Origin: Corallococcus sp. EGB
Lineage (GTDB): Bacteria > Myxococcota > Myxococcia > Myxococcales > Myxococcaceae
Direction of reading: 5' to 3'
Assembly: GCF_019968905.1 (NCBI RefSeq)
Contig: NZ_CP079946.1
Location: 4,774,001-4,838,000 of the forward strand
DNA length: 64,000 nucleotides
The notes under the pieces were generated by a model. The model saw only the letters and a list, made by a program, of their open reading frames with translations, was not told where the DNA came from and ran no database searches. Below, piece after piece: positions 42,997 through 51,655 of the stretch. The first letter of the stretch is position 1; every line of letters starts with the position of its first letter. The position numbers and the translations under genes were made by a program.

Positions 42997-45336
42997 GTGT
43001 CCACATCCAAGCCCGGTCGTCCTGGTATCCGCTCTTCGAATGGCAACCCTGGAGGCGTGCGCGGCGCGCTCTGGCCCTGGGGACCCGCGGCCGTGGGGCT
43101 CGCTTCGGCGCTGGTTGCGGGAGGGGCGGCGGCGCAGGAGACGCCGCTGGCGGGCGAGGCCCCGGCGCCGGTGCAGGAGTCCCGGCCGGCGGAGGCCGCG
43201 CCCGCGGGCCAGGCGGCTCCCGCTTCCGAGCCCACGCAGCAGACGGCCCCCGCGGCGGCGGCGATGGCGGGCGACGATGACGCCTACGTCCTGCCGGAGG
43301 TCGCGGTGGAAGACGAGCAACAGAAATACAACGTCACCCAGCCGGGCGTGACGCGCCTGCCGAAGGCCATACTCGACACCCCGCAGACCATCACCGTGGT
43401 GCCGGAGCGGGTCATCGAGGAGCAGCAGGCGACGACGCTGCGCGATGCCCTGCGCAACGTGTCGGGCATCACCGTGACGGTGGGCGAGGGTGGCCGCCAG
43501 GGTGACTCCTTCTCGCTGCGCGGCTTCTCCGCCCAGACGGACACGCTGCGCGATGGCGTGCGCGACCTGGGCTGGTACACGCGCGACACGTTCAACCTGG
43601 AGGGCGTGGAGGTCTACTTCGGCCCGTCGTCGGTGGTGTTCGGCCGTGGCTCCACGGGCGGCGCCATCAACCTGGTGACGAAGAAGCCCAAGAAGGCGTC
43701 CTTCCAGGACCTGCGCCTGACGCTCGGCACCGCGCCATCCGGCCGCATCGAGGCGGACGTCAACGAGGCCATCAACGACACGGTGCAGGTGCGCGTCTCC
43801 GCCACCGGCCAGCTGGCGGACGTGGCCGCCCGTGACGTGGTGCAGGAGAACCGCGCGGGCATTTCTCCGTCCGTGCGCTTCAACCTGAGCGAGAAGGCGT
43901 CGCTGGAGCTGGACTACTTCTACCAGCGCGAGCACAGCATCCCGGACTACGGCCATCCGTACTTCAACGGGTACCCCGTCTCCACCAGCCTCGACGTGCC
44001 GCGCAGCGCCTGGTACGGCGTGGAGGGCTCCGACAAGGAGCGCGTGAACGTCCACATCGGCACGGGCCGGTTCCTGTACCTGTTCGGCGGTGGCTCGCAG
44101 CTCACCAACACGCTGCGCTACGGCGGCGTGGATCGCTTCTCCCGCCCCACCTCGCCGCGTGGCCTGACGCCGGCGGACAACCCCACCACCATCGGCCGTG
44201 AGCGCTACGAGACGTCCACGGACAATACCTACCTGGCCAACCAGACGGACCTGCGCGGCGTCTTTCAGACGGGCTTCCTCAAGCACACCGCCAACGTGGG
44301 CTTGGAGCTGACGCGCGAGTTCCGGGACCAGTACCGCAACAACCTTCGCGCCACGGGCCTGCCCACCGGCCCCAACATCCCCGCGGACCTCTACGATCCG
44401 GATCCGAAGCCGGACCTGTCCGCGGTCTCCACCACCTTCGCGAACTCCAGCAAGACGCGGCAGTGGACGGTCGGCGCGTACGCGGCGGATCAGATCGAGC
44501 TGTCGCGCTACTTCGAAGTCCTGGGCTCGCTGCGCTACGACATCTTCCGCACCGACTACACGACGGTGAACACCCAGCTGGTGTCCACGCGGCTGGAGAA
44601 CAAGGACCACCTGTTCAACTGGCGCGTGGGCGCGGTGGCGCACCCGGCCCAGAAGGCCAGCATCTACGCGATGTACGGCACGTCCTCCAACCCCTCCGCG
44701 GAGGTGGGCACCATCACCTCTGGCCAGGAGCGGCTGGATCCGGAGAAGAACGAAACCTTCGAACTGGGCGCCAAGGCGGACCTCGTCGCAGATCGCCTGT
44801 CGGTCAGTGGCGCGGTGTTCCGCACGGACAAGAAGAACGCCCGCGTGGCGAACCCCGACCCCACGGGCCCGGCCACCATCCTGGAGGGCGCGCAGCGGGT
44901 CCAGGGCTTCAACGCGGGCATCGCCGGCACGGTGCTGCCGCGCTGGAACGTGTTCGCCAACTACACGTTCCTCGACTCGGAGATCCGCGAGAACCCCAAC
45001 GCCTTCCTCGTGGGCCAGCGGCTGCCCAGCACGCCGAGGAACAGCATGTCGCTGTGGACGACCTACGCCATCACCGACGCGCTCACCCTTGGCGGCGGCG
45101 CCGTGTACCAGGACGTCACGCCGGTGAACAACCCGGCCAACGAGACGGTGGTGCTCAACAAGGTCCCCAACTACTGGCGCTTCGACGCGTACGCCAGCTA
45201 CGCGTTCAAGAAGGTGGACCTGCAGCTGAACGTCTACAACCTCACCGACGCCCTCTACTACGAGGCCTATTATTCGGCGCAGGCCACGCCGGCCGATGGG
45301 CGCTCGGCCCTGCTCTCCGCGCGCGTGCGGTTCTAG
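42997..45336 (+). CDS. TonB-dependent siderophore receptor
   Basis: A 779-residue outer-membrane receptor. GTG 42997 has GAGGGG just upstream. The signal ends near ALVAGGAAAQ, then an Ala/Pro-rich stretch. The plug (about 125-265) reads LPKAILDTPQTITVVPERVI, LRDALRNVSGITVTVGEGG, FSLRGFSAQTDTLRDGVRD and GRGSTGGAINLVTK, which is the TonB-siderophore receptor subfamily. The 22-strand barrel fills the rest, and the last residue is Phe (SARVRF), the usual outer-membrane sorting end. LDPEKNETFELGAKADL and VFANYTFLDSEI are late-barrel marks. It imports a ferric siderophore, probably catecholate type given the PiuC neighbour; the exact ligand is unknown. Confidence 0.93.
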   Translation: MSTSKPGRPGIRSSNGNPGGVRGALWPWGPAAVGLASALVAGGAAAQETPLAGEAPAPVQESRPAEAAPAGQAAPASEPTQQTAPAAAAMAGDDDAYVLPEVAVEDEQQKYNVTQPGVTRLPKAILDTPQTITVVPERVIEEQQATTLRDALRNVSGITVTVGEGGRQGDSFSLRGFSAQTDTLRDGVRDLGWYTRDTFNLEGVEVYFGPSSVVFGRGSTGGAINLVTKKPKKASFQDLRLTLGTAPSGRIEADVNEAINDTVQVRVSATGQLADVAARDVVQENRAGISPSVRFNLSEKASLELDYFYQREHSIPDYGHPYFNGYPVSTSLDVPRSAWYGVEGSDKERVNVHIGTGRFLYLFGGGSQLTNTLRYGGVDRFSRPTSPRGLTPADNPTTIGRERYETSTDNTYLANQTDLRGVFQTGFLKHTANVGLELTREFRDQYRNNLRATGLPTGPNIPADLYDPDPKPDLSAVSTTFANSSKTRQWTVGAYAADQIELSRYFEVLGSLRYDIFRTDYTTVNTQLVSTRLENKDHLFNWRVGAVAHPAQKASIYAMYGTSSNPSAEVGTITSGQERLDPEKNETFELGAKADLVADRLSVSGAVFRTDKKNARVANPDPTGPATILEGAQRVQGFNAGIAGTVLPRWNVFANYTFLDSEIRENPNAFLVGQRLPSTPRNSMSLWTTYAITDALTLGGGAVYQDVTPVNNPANETVVLNKVPNYWRFDAYASYAFKKVDLQLNVYNLTDALYYEAYYSAQATPADGRSALLSARVRF

Positions 45337-45375
45337 TCGCGCGCAAGTCCTGCCGGGCGTAGGAGGACGTCCATC

Positions 45376-46056
45376 ATGATGGTGCACATCCCGCAGGTCC
45401 TCACGCCCGAGCAGGTGGCCCACTGCCGCGCCGTCTTCCAGCAGGCGGCGTGGGAGGATGGCCGGGCCACCGCCGGCAAGCAGTCCGCACAGGTGAAGAA
45501 GAACCTCCAGCTGCCCGAAGGCAGCCCCGCCGCGCGGGAGCTGGGGGACCTGGTGCTCGCCGGCCTGGAGAAGAGCCCGCTGTTCATCTCCGCCGTGCTG
45601 CCCCAGCGCGTCTTCCCGCCGCTGTTCAACCGCTACGAGGCGGGCATGGACTTCGGCTCGCACGTGGACAACGCCATCCGGCCCATCCTGGGGACGAACC
45701 AGCGCATCCGCACGGACGTGTCCGCCACGCTCTTCTTGAGCGACCCGGACAGCTACGACGGCGGTGAGCTGGTGGTGGAGGACACCTACGGCAACCACTC
45801 GGCGAAGCTGCCCGCGGGGGACCTCATCATCTACCCGTCCACCAGCCTGCACCACGTCACCCCGGTGACGCGCGGCGTGCGGCTGGCGTCGTTCTTCTGG
45901 GTGCAGAGCATGATCCGCGACGCGGGGAAGCGCTCGCTGCTCTTCGACATGGACACGTCCATCATGCAGCTGACGCGGGAGGTGCCCAAGAGCCCCGCGC
46001 TGGTGATGCTCACGGGCGTGTACCACAACCTCCTGCGCCAGTGGGCGGAGCCCTAG
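45376..46056 (+). CDS. piuC: PiuC/YbiX-type Fe(II)-dependent dioxygenase (PKHD hydroxylase)
   Basis: A 226-residue 2-oxoglutarate-type oxygenase. The iron ligands are H96 and D98 (GSHVDNAIR) and H159 ([12 protein letters not shown]), with Arg169 for the co-substrate ([14 protein letters not shown]). The family accompanies TonB receptors such as PiuA/CirA/Fiu and is named PKHD-type hydroxylase. ATG 45376 has AGGAGG at 45361-45366. It lies 39 bases after the receptor stop, so it shares the Fur-controlled promoter. The 3' end meets the convergent stress-protein gene with 3 bases between. Confidence 0.93.
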   Translation: MMVHIPQVLTPEQVAHCRAVFQQAAWEDGRATAGKQSAQVKKNLQLPEGSPAARELGDLVLAGLEKSPLFISAVLPQRVFPPLFNRYEAGMDFGSHVDNAIRPILGTNQRIRTDVSATLFLSDPDSYDGGELVVEDTYGNHSAKLPAGDLIIYPSTSLHHVTPVTRGVRLASFFWVQSMIRDAGKRSLLFDMDTSIMQLTREVPKSPALVMLTGVYHNLLRQWAEP

Positions 46057-46059
46057 CCG

Positions 46060-46521
46060 TCACTCCGGGCTGACGTGCAGGGTGAGCACCGGGCACGCCG
46101 CGCGGCCCACCACCTTCTGCGCCACGCTGCCCAGCAGCATGCGGGTGAGCCCCTTGCGCTGGTGCGTGCCCATCACGATGAGGTCGTACTTCCCGCGCTC
46201 GGCCTCCTCCAGCACCACGTTGCCCGCCTCGCCAATCACCACGCGGTGGGAGAGCGCCACGGGCGCGGTGCCGTCCACGGAGCGCAAGAGCGCTTCCATC
46301 TCCTTGCCCGCGCTGTCGCGCGCCATCGCCTCCAGCGAGTTGGCGTCCCAGCCGGGCGAAGCCACCAGCAGGTCCGGCGCCACGTACTGCGGCGGCTCCC
46401 AGGCGTGCAGCACGTCCACCGTCGCGCCGAAGGGACGGGCGAGTTGGAGCGCGTAGTTCACGACGGACCGGGACCCGTCCTTCAGGTCCACCGGCACGAG
46501 GATGCGTGAAGGGCCAGCCAT
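46060..46521 (-). CDS. Universal stress protein (UspA family)
   Basis: A 153-residue cytoplasmic UspA-type protein. SRILVPVDLKDGSRSVVNYA is the first strand and helix. GKYDLIVMGTHQRKGLTRML with GSVAQKVVGRAACPVLTL gives the ATP-binding G-2x-G-9x-G(S/T) type motif (G..HQRKG........GS). ATG 46521 has CAGGAGGA upstream. It is divergent from the SDR-like gene by 143 bases and convergent with piuC. Confidence 0.92.
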   Translation of the reverse strand: MAGPSRILVPVDLKDGSRSVVNYALQLARPFGATVDVLHAWEPPQYVAPDLLVASPGWDANSLEAMARDSAGKEMEALLRSVDGTAPVALSHRVVIGEAGNVVLEEAERGKYDLIVMGTHQRKGLTRMLLGSVAQKVVGRAACPVLTLHVSPE

Positions 46522-46664
46522 GGGTGTCCTCCTGCGGGAAGCATGAAGGGGTAAGGCCCGCCCGCCACCAGGGCAAGGGGGCGTCCGGGGAGCGGCGAGC
46601 AGCGGGGCGGGCACGCAGGGGCACCCGCGCGTGGGCACCTTCCAGTCCGAGGTCCTGCCCCCAT

Positions 46665-47537
46665 ATGCGCCCTCCCATCGACAACGGTACCGTGCTCATC
46701 ATCGGCGCTGCTGGCGGCATCGGCCGCGAGCTTGCCCGGCTGCTCTCCCCGCGGGTCAGGACCCTGGTGCTCGTCGCGCGCGACGTGGACGACCTGGGGA
46801 GCCTGAGGGAGGAGCTGCTCGCCCGAAACCCCACCCTGGGCGTGATGGTCCGCGCCTGCCACCTGGATGATCCGAGCGCCGTGGACGCGCTCTTCGAGCA
46901 CCTGGAGAGTCACTTCGTCCGCGTGGACGTGCTCATCAACAACGCGGACCACGCCTTCAGCGGGCTGTACGCGGAGGAGCGCTGGACGCGAATCGAGGAG
47001 CTGGTGCGGGCCAACGTGCTGGCCCCGGCCATGATCACGCACCGCCTGCTGCGCCCCATGCTGGAGCGCGGGCGGGGAGGCATCCTCACCGTGGGCTCGG
47101 GCGCGGCGCGCCTGTTCCTCCCGGGCGCGACGACGTTCGCCGCCACGCAGCGCTTCCTGGATGGCTTCAGTGAATCCCTGCGCCTGGAGCTGAAGGACGC
47201 GGGCATCCCCGTCACCTTCGTGGCGGCGGGCCCGCTCGCCGTGGGGCCGCACCTGGAGGGGGAGGTGACGCCCTTCTTCGAGCTGTCCCTGCGTCAGTGC
47301 GCCCGCGAGGCCCTGGAGGGCTTCGAGCGGGGCGATGCGCTGGTGTACCCCGGCCTGGGGCACCGCTGGGCGATGCGGCTGCTGCGCTTGCTGCCGCGCA
47401 CGTTCAAGCGGGGCCTGGGACGGCTGGCGCTGGGGGGCTTCAAGCGGAGGCTGCTCCTGAACCCGTCCGGGCCTGGAACGGACCCAGCCCACCGGCCGGT
47501 GCTGCTGGCCGGTGGGGAGCCTTCGTCCGCGACGTGA
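46665..47537 (+). CDS. SDR-fold protein lacking the catalytic Tyr and Lys
   Basis: A 290-residue short-chain dehydrogenase-like protein. The nucleotide-binding glycine motif is IIGAAGGIGREL and the structural NNAD (VLINNADHAFSG) replaces NNAG. The Ser of the catalytic set is present (VGSGAARLFLPG). The usual YxxxK is F158-AAT-Q162 (TTFAATQRFLDGFSESLRLE). Both proton-relay residues are therefore lost with spacing kept, so reductase activity is doubtful. A 40-residue C-terminal tail (RTFKRGLGRLALGGFKRR) is basic and amphipathic, as in membrane-associated SDRs. The start is ATG 46665 with a weak ribosome-binding site. It converges on the serine protease gene. Confidence 0.85.
   Translation: MRPPIDNGTVLIIGAAGGIGRELARLLSPRVRTLVLVARDVDDLGSLREELLARNPTLGVMVRACHLDDPSAVDALFEHLESHFVRVDVLINNADHAFSGLYAEERWTRIEELVRANVLAPAMITHRLLRPMLERGRGGILTVGSGAARLFLPGATTFAATQRFLDGFSESLRLELKDAGIPVTFVAAGPLAVGPHLEGEVTPFFELSLRQCAREALEGFERGDALVYPGLGHRWAMRLLRLLPRTFKRGLGRLALGGFKRRLLLNPSGPGTDPAHRPVLLAGGEPSSAT
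47488..47516. terminator. Hairpin within the 3' end of the SDR gene
   Basis: A perfect 10-bp stem, CCCACCGGCC (47488-47497) with GGCCGGTGGG (47507-47516), and a 9-base loop. It lies 21 bases before the SDR gene's end and just past the stop of the convergent protease gene, which it may terminate. No T tract. Confidence 0.5.
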
Positions 47538-47540
47538 CGG

Positions 47541-48335
47541 CTACAGGCCGATTTCGGCGAGCCGCGCCTTCACGCGCGTGGCCTTCACGCCGGTGTTGGC
47601 CGTGCCACGGCCCTGCGAGTTGCCGCCGATGCCAATGTGGTGCAGCGCCACCACCTGGTTCGTGGACGTGGAGATGACGGGCGAGCCGGACGAGCCGCCC
47701 AGCGTGTCCGCGTCGTAGGAGATGTCCGTGGTGCTGTAGCTGCCGTTGAGCACCTTGCCCGGCGAGGACTTCTTCGTCGGCGTGCAGGTGCTGTCCGTGT
47801 AGTAGTCGCAGTTCTGGTTCACGACGTACACGGTGGCGTTCGTCGCCGCGTTGGTGCTGGAGACGGTCAGGAAGCCGTACACCTGGCCGGGCAGCTGGCC
47901 GTTGACGGCCGCGCAGCGCAGCGCCGTCATGTCGTCACCGCTCCACGTCTTGATGAACGTGTCGCACGGGTACCAGACGCGCGAACCGGACGCGACGCCG
48001 TCCTCGTAGTTGAACGACACGCGCGCGCCCACCGCGTCCGCGCTGCTGCCCACGCAGTGGTTGTTGGTGATGACCACGTCGTTGGACACCAGCCACGCCG
48101 TGCAGCGGCTGCCCACCGCGGGGATGGAGAGGTAGCCCACCGCCAGGGACTTCGTGCGCTGCGTGCCCGTGAGGGACGTGGCGCTCACCCAGTTCAGCGT
48201 ACCCACGATGACGTTGGACTCCTGCGACGCCAGCGGCCCCTTCGGCTCCGCGTCCGGCACGTCCATGGGCTCCACGGAACCACACGCCGTCAGGCCCATC
48301 ACCAGCATCGCACCCACGAGCTTCTTCGCGGCCAT
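47541..48335 (-). CDS. Secreted trypsin/V8-like serine protease lipoprotein
   Basis: A 264-residue protease. ATG 48335 has GGGAGGA upstream. The signal ends in the lipobox GLTAC (C18). The catalytic triad is H93 (VITNNHCVGSS), D135 (SGDDMTALRC) and S216 (GGSSGSPV). Six or more Cys (CTAWL, HCVG, YPCDT, LRCAA, QNCDYYTDSTC) suggest disulfides. The Gly-Ser-Ser-Gly-Ser-Pro environment of S216 is the V8/glutamyl-endopeptidase style. Short pro-region about 20-45. It would act in prey or protein degradation outside the cell. Upstream, a 279-base region without genes holds a palindrome at 48460 and the terminator of the next operon. Confidence 0.9.
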   Translation of the reverse strand: MAAKKLVGAMLVMGLTACGSVEPMDVPDAEPKGPLASQESNVIVGTLNWVSATSLTGTQRTKSLAVGYLSIPAVGSRCTAWLVSNDVVITNNHCVGSSADAVGARVSFNYEDGVASGSRVWYPCDTFIKTWSGDDMTALRCAAVNGQLPGQVYGFLTVSSTNAATNATVYVVNQNCDYYTDSTCTPTKKSSPGKVLNGSYSTTDISYDADTLGGSSGSPVISTSTNQVVALHHIGIGGNSQGRGTANTGVKATRVKARLAEIGL

Positions 48336-48459
48336 CTCTGAGTCCTCCCTCCGCGCGGCATTGCGCGGCGCGAAGGGCCAAGGCACGCCGCGTGCCAGCG
48401 CGCGCCCCAGAGGGAGCAAGGCATCACCCCGGGGCGCGGGTGGTGCGTGGATGCTCCGT

Positions 48460-48472
48460 GCAACCCGGTTGC
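48460..48472. promoter_or_regulatory. Possible operator palindrome upstream of the protease
   Basis: GCAACC-C-GGTTGC is a perfect 6-1-6 palindrome 125 bases ahead of the protease start, next to the only AT-rich stretch of the region (GTTTGTAAAGAAA). It may be a regulator site; no regulator can be named. Confidence 0.35.
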
Positions 48473-48570
48473 GTTTGTAAAGAAACGTCACATTCCGCGG
48501 CGAATCCCCAGCCATCCCGGGCGCTTGTGTGATTTACCGGGAGTGCCGCTTTTGCGGACATGCGGGGCGT

Positions 48571-48597
48571 GCCCCTGCCTCAGGCCGAGACAGGGGC
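48571..48597 (-). terminator. Hairpin terminator of the amine dehydrogenase operon
   Basis: GCCCCTG (48571-48577) pairs with CAGGGGC (48591-48597). The smaller GCCT/AGGC hairpin inside it could form instead. It stands 17 bases beyond the stop of the FAD subunit. Confidence 0.55.
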
Positions 48598-48614
48598 GGG
48601 GAGGGCGGAATCCT

Positions 48615-50105
48615 TCAGCCGATGATCATGTCCTCGCGCTCGAGCGTGCCTTCCTCGAAGCGGCGGAGGCTGAAGCGGGTGAAGAGCTCGTCGGACTCGC
48701 CGGAGGTCATCCACCGGGCCATGCGCTCGGCGACGGCGGGGGCCATCATGAAGCCGTGGCCCACGAAGCCGGACATCTGGAGCAGGTTGTCCAGGCCCGG
48801 GGTGCGCCCGAGGATGGGGTTGTTGTCCGGGGTGACGTCGTAGAGGCCGCCCCACTGGCGCAGCACCTTCACCTGGCCCACGTGCGGCAGCTGCTCCGTG
48901 AGGGCCTGGGCGAAGCGCGACACGAAGCGCAGCGTGCTGCCCATGTTGGGGCCGGAGGGCTCCTTCGGGTCGCCCATGCCGCCCACGATTTCACCGCGCA
49001 TGGACTGGCTGAAGTACAGGCCCGTGTCGAGCACCGACACCAGCGGCGACAGGAAGGGCTTGAGCGGCTCGGTGCTGAGGATTTCGTGGCGGTGCGGCTC
49101 GTTGGGCAGCTTCACGTCCGCCAGGTCCGCCACCTTCGGGCTCCACGCTCCGGAGGCGATGACCACGGTGTCGCAGGCGATGTCGCCCCGGTCCGTCTTC
49201 ACCTTGCGCACCTGGCCGTTGCTCGTCTCGAAGCCGGTGACGTTTGTGTACGTCTCCACCTTCACGCCGCGCTTCGCGCAGCCCTGCGCGTAGCCCCACA
49301 GGAAGGCCCAGGGGAAGATGACGCCGTCCTCCGGGTTGTAGGCCGCCGTCACGCAGTCCTTCATCGTGAGGCCGGGGACGATGTCGCGCGCCTCGTCCGC
49401 GGTGATGATGCGCGTGGGCACGCCGTACTTGTTGTGCAGCACGGCGTTGCGATCCAGCCGGTACGCGGTGTCCTTGCGCTTGGCCAGGAAGAGGTAGCCG
49501 CCCTGGCGCAGCCACACGTTGACGCCCAGCTCGCGCGCGAAGCTCTTCATCAAGTCGATGGAGCGCTTGGCCAGCTCGATCAGCGCCGGGGTGCCCCACT
49601 GCATGCGCACGCCGCCGCCGTTGCGGCCGGACGCGCCCGCGCACAGGTAGCCGCGCTCCAGCACGACGACGTCCGTCTCTCCGCGCAGGGCCAGGTTGTA
49701 CGCCAGCGACAGGCCCATGATGCCGCCGCCGATGATCACCACCTTCGCCTTCTGCGGCACCGGTCCTTCCGGGCGCAGGGCGGATGGGAAGTGCTCCAGC
49801 TCCTGGGGCACGCCGCCCACGGGCGGGACGGATTCGTCCACGGGGGCGCTGGCCATGAGGCGCAGCTCCGTGGGGTAGAGCGGAGGGCGCGGCGTGAAGG
49901 GCACCACGCCCTCCGGCTTGAGCGCCGGGGCCTTCTGCTTGAGCAGCGCGGCCACCGCGGCGTGGCAGCTCTTGCCCTGGCAGATGCCGGTGCCGAAGCC
50001 CGTGTAGCGCTTCACCGACTCCACGTCGTGGTAGCCGCGCTCGATGGCGTGCTCCACGTCCGTGACGGTGACGTCCTCGCAGGTGCAGACGAGCGCCTTG
50101 CTCAT
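48615..50105 (-). CDS. FAD-dependent oxidoreductase with N-terminal BFD-type [2Fe-2S] domain (sarcosine oxidase beta/HcnC-like)
   Basis: A 496-residue subunit. Residues 1-55 are a bacterioferritin-associated-ferredoxin-like domain with the four Cys C7, C9, C42 and C47 (VCTCEDV, GICQGKSC). A linker leads to a DAO-type FAD domain (about 118-480). It has KVVIIGGGIMGLS and LERGYLCAGASGRNGGGVRM, then VVIASGAWSPKVAD and the closing ILGRTPGLDNLLQMSGFVGHG. DAO subunits of this kind oxidise N-substituted or secondary amino acids. The start overlaps the stop of the 51448 gene (ATGA), so both subunits form one complex. Usually the BFD domain sits on the other subunit; here it is at the N-terminus of the DAO subunit. 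The substrate may be sarcosine, proline, hydroxyproline, an opine or glycine. Confidence 0.88.
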   Translation of the reverse strand: MSKALVCTCEDVTVTDVEHAIERGYHDVESVKRYTGFGTGICQGKSCHAAVAALLKQKAPALKPEGVVPFTPRPPLYPTELRLMASAPVDESVPPVGGVPQELEHFPSALRPEGPVPQKAKVVIIGGGIMGLSLAYNLALRGETDVVVLERGYLCAGASGRNGGGVRMQWGTPALIELAKRSIDLMKSFARELGVNVWLRQGGYLFLAKRKDTAYRLDRNAVLHNKYGVPTRIITADEARDIVPGLTMKDCVTAAYNPEDGVIFPWAFLWGYAQGCAKRGVKVETYTNVTGFETSNGQVRKVKTDRGDIACDTVVIASGAWSPKVADLADVKLPNEPHRHEILSTEPLKPFLSPLVSVLDTGLYFSQSMRGEIVGGMGDPKEPSGPNMGSTLRFVSRFAQALTEQLPHVGQVKVLRQWGGLYDVTPDNNPILGRTPGLDNLLQMSGFVGHGFMMAPAVAERMARWMTSGESDELFTRFSLRRFEEGTLEREDMIIG

Positions 50106-51448
50106 GACAGCCCTCCCAGCAGCGCCTCGGCGGCCCGCGCGCCCATGGCCGCGGCGTCCTTCGCCGTGCCGACCTTCGCCACATCCCCCGCGACGAACAC
50201 GTCCGCCGCCTGCGTGCGCCCGTCCGCGTCCGCCTCCACGCGGAAGTGGCCCGCGTCCGCGTCGAACTCCACCTTCGCTCCGCCCTGGCGCGCCAGCTCG
50301 AAGCCCGGCGTCACCGGCACGGACACCACCACGGCGTCACACGACACCTTCTGCTTGGAGCCACCCTGGGGCGTGAAGCTCAGCGCCGTCACCCCGCGCA
50401 GGCCGTGGGCCTTGAGCCCGTCACCGACGACGGCCCTGGGGTGCGCGTTCGCGGGCAGCGGCCCCTTCAGGTCCACCACCGCCGCCACCTCCACGCCACG
50501 CTGGGTGAACAGGTGCGCCAGCGCGTGCAGCTCCGGGCCGTGGCCCACCAGCGCCGCCACCTGGGGCGCCACGTCGTGCCGGCGCAACAGCAGGCTCGCC
50601 GCGCGGCCCGCGATGACGCCGGGCAGGTCGTTGTTCTCGAAGGGGAGGGTGGGGGGATGGCCGCCCACCGTGAGCAGGAAGCGCTTCGCGTAGACCTTGA
50701 GCAGCCGCAGGTTCCCCGCCTCCTGCGCGGCGACGGCCAGGTAGCGGCCGTGCTCGTCGTCATACAGGCCGATGACGGTGGCGTTCTTCACCACGCTGCC
50801 CTGCGGGAACGCGGTGGCCTCCGGCACGAAGGGCGCGTTGTCCTCCGGGGCGCCGTGGACCAGCCGTCCGCCCAGGTTCGCGTCGCGCTCGAAGAGGAGG
50901 AAGGGCACGCCTTTCCCGGCGAGCACCCGCGCCGCCGCCAGGCCCGCCGCGCCGCCGCCCACCACCGCGACGGAGGTGTGGAAGGCGCGAGGGGGCAGGG
51001 GCTCCGGGCCCGCCTCCTTGGGCAACAGGCCCAGGCCGGCCAGCTGCCGGGCCACTCGCGCCATCACGTCCTCCGCCACCGGCACGCCCGCGAACATCTC
51101 GTGGTGGTCCAGGCGCTTGGGGAAGAACCAGTCGATGGTCTCGAAGATGTCCACCTTCGCGGACGGGTACGCGTTCTGCCGCTCCAACCGCATGCCCTCC
51201 TTCGCGGGCGTGCGGCAGGTGTAGACGTTGGGCAGCCCGTCCACGCGCATCAGGCAGTGCGAGCAGGCCGCGGCGAAGCAGTACGGCCCGCGGGGACGGT
51301 GGTACTTCACGGAGCGGGAGAGGACGTTCTCGCCCGCGGCGATGAGGGAGCACGCCACCGGCTCGCCTTCGATGGCGGGAATGCTCTCGCCCTCGAGGTC
51401 CACGGTGATGGCCCTGCCGCGCGGGGTTGCGTCTGGGAGGCGTCGCAT
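50102..51448 (-). CDS. [2Fe-2S]/FAD subunit of the amine dehydrogenase (sarcosine oxidase alpha/HcnAB-like)
   Basis: A 448-residue subunit. Residues about 10-95 form a 2Fe-2S ferredoxin-like domain with C57, C62, C65 and C78 (YCFAAACSHC; YTCRTP). VKYHRPRGPYCF is the family string. A pyridine-nucleotide-disulfide-oxidoreductase domain follows: SVAVVGGGAAGLAAARVLAG, GVIAGRAASLLLRR and TQAADVFVAGDVAKVGTAKD. This is HcnA and HcnB of hydrogen-cyanide synthase, or the alpha subunit of opine/proline dehydrogenases, in one chain. It would pass electrons from the FAD of the partner subunit to an acceptor. It is the first gene of the operon. Confidence 0.88.
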   Translation of the reverse strand: MRRLPDATPRGRAITVDLEGESIPAIEGEPVACSLIAAGENVLSRSVKYHRPRGPYCFAAACSHCLMRVDGLPNVYTCRTPAKEGMRLERQNAYPSAKVDIFETIDWFFPKRLDHHEMFAGVPVAEDVMARVARQLAGLGLLPKEAGPEPLPPRAFHTSVAVVGGGAAGLAAARVLAGKGVPFLLFERDANLGGRLVHGAPEDNAPFVPEATAFPQGSVVKNATVIGLYDDEHGRYLAVAAQEAGNLRLLKVYAKRFLLTVGGHPPTLPFENNDLPGVIAGRAASLLLRRHDVAPQVAALVGHGPELHALAHLFTQRGVEVAAVVDLKGPLPANAHPRAVVGDGLKAHGLRGVTALSFTPQGGSKQKVSCDAVVVSVPVTPGFELARQGGAKVEFDADAGHFRVEADADGRTQAADVFVAGDVAKVGTAKDAAAMGARAAEALLGGLS

Positions 51449-51576
51449 GGGTGCCGCGCAAAATGGCGCACCGGACGGAGGCGGTCAAAGCCTGTCAACG
51501 GCCGCCCGCCCTCCACCAACCCCCGCTTCCGACAGCCCAGGTGATGGCGCGCGAGCCTGGGACTTGTGGGAGCAGG

Positions 51577-51609
51577 AAAAGCCCCACTCCCGGTGCGCGG
51601 AAGTGGGGC
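51577..51609 (-). terminator. Rho-independent terminator of the sigma-factor operon
   Basis: A perfect 8-bp stem, GCCCCACT (51581-51588) with AGTGGGGC (51602-51609). On the minus strand it is followed by TTTTCC. It ends the transcript coming from 54320 and separates it from the amine dehydrogenase operon. The rest of 51449-51655 shows nothing else. Confidence 0.85.
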
Positions 51610-51655
51610 CTCATGATGCGGCGTGGCAATTTCGTGACCTTGAAGGCCAGGTGCG

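Noticed and set aside
42826-46026. Minus-strand open frame of over 1000 codons opposite the siderophore receptor
   Set aside because: It is His/Arg/Val/Gly-rich with no domain, and mirrors the codon bias of the receptor gene on the other strand. Long antisense frames are usual in DNA this GC-rich.
47488-47516. Considered as an attachment site or transposon end
   Set aside because: It is a single hairpin with no second copy, no integrase and no target duplication nearby; a transcript-end structure is simpler.
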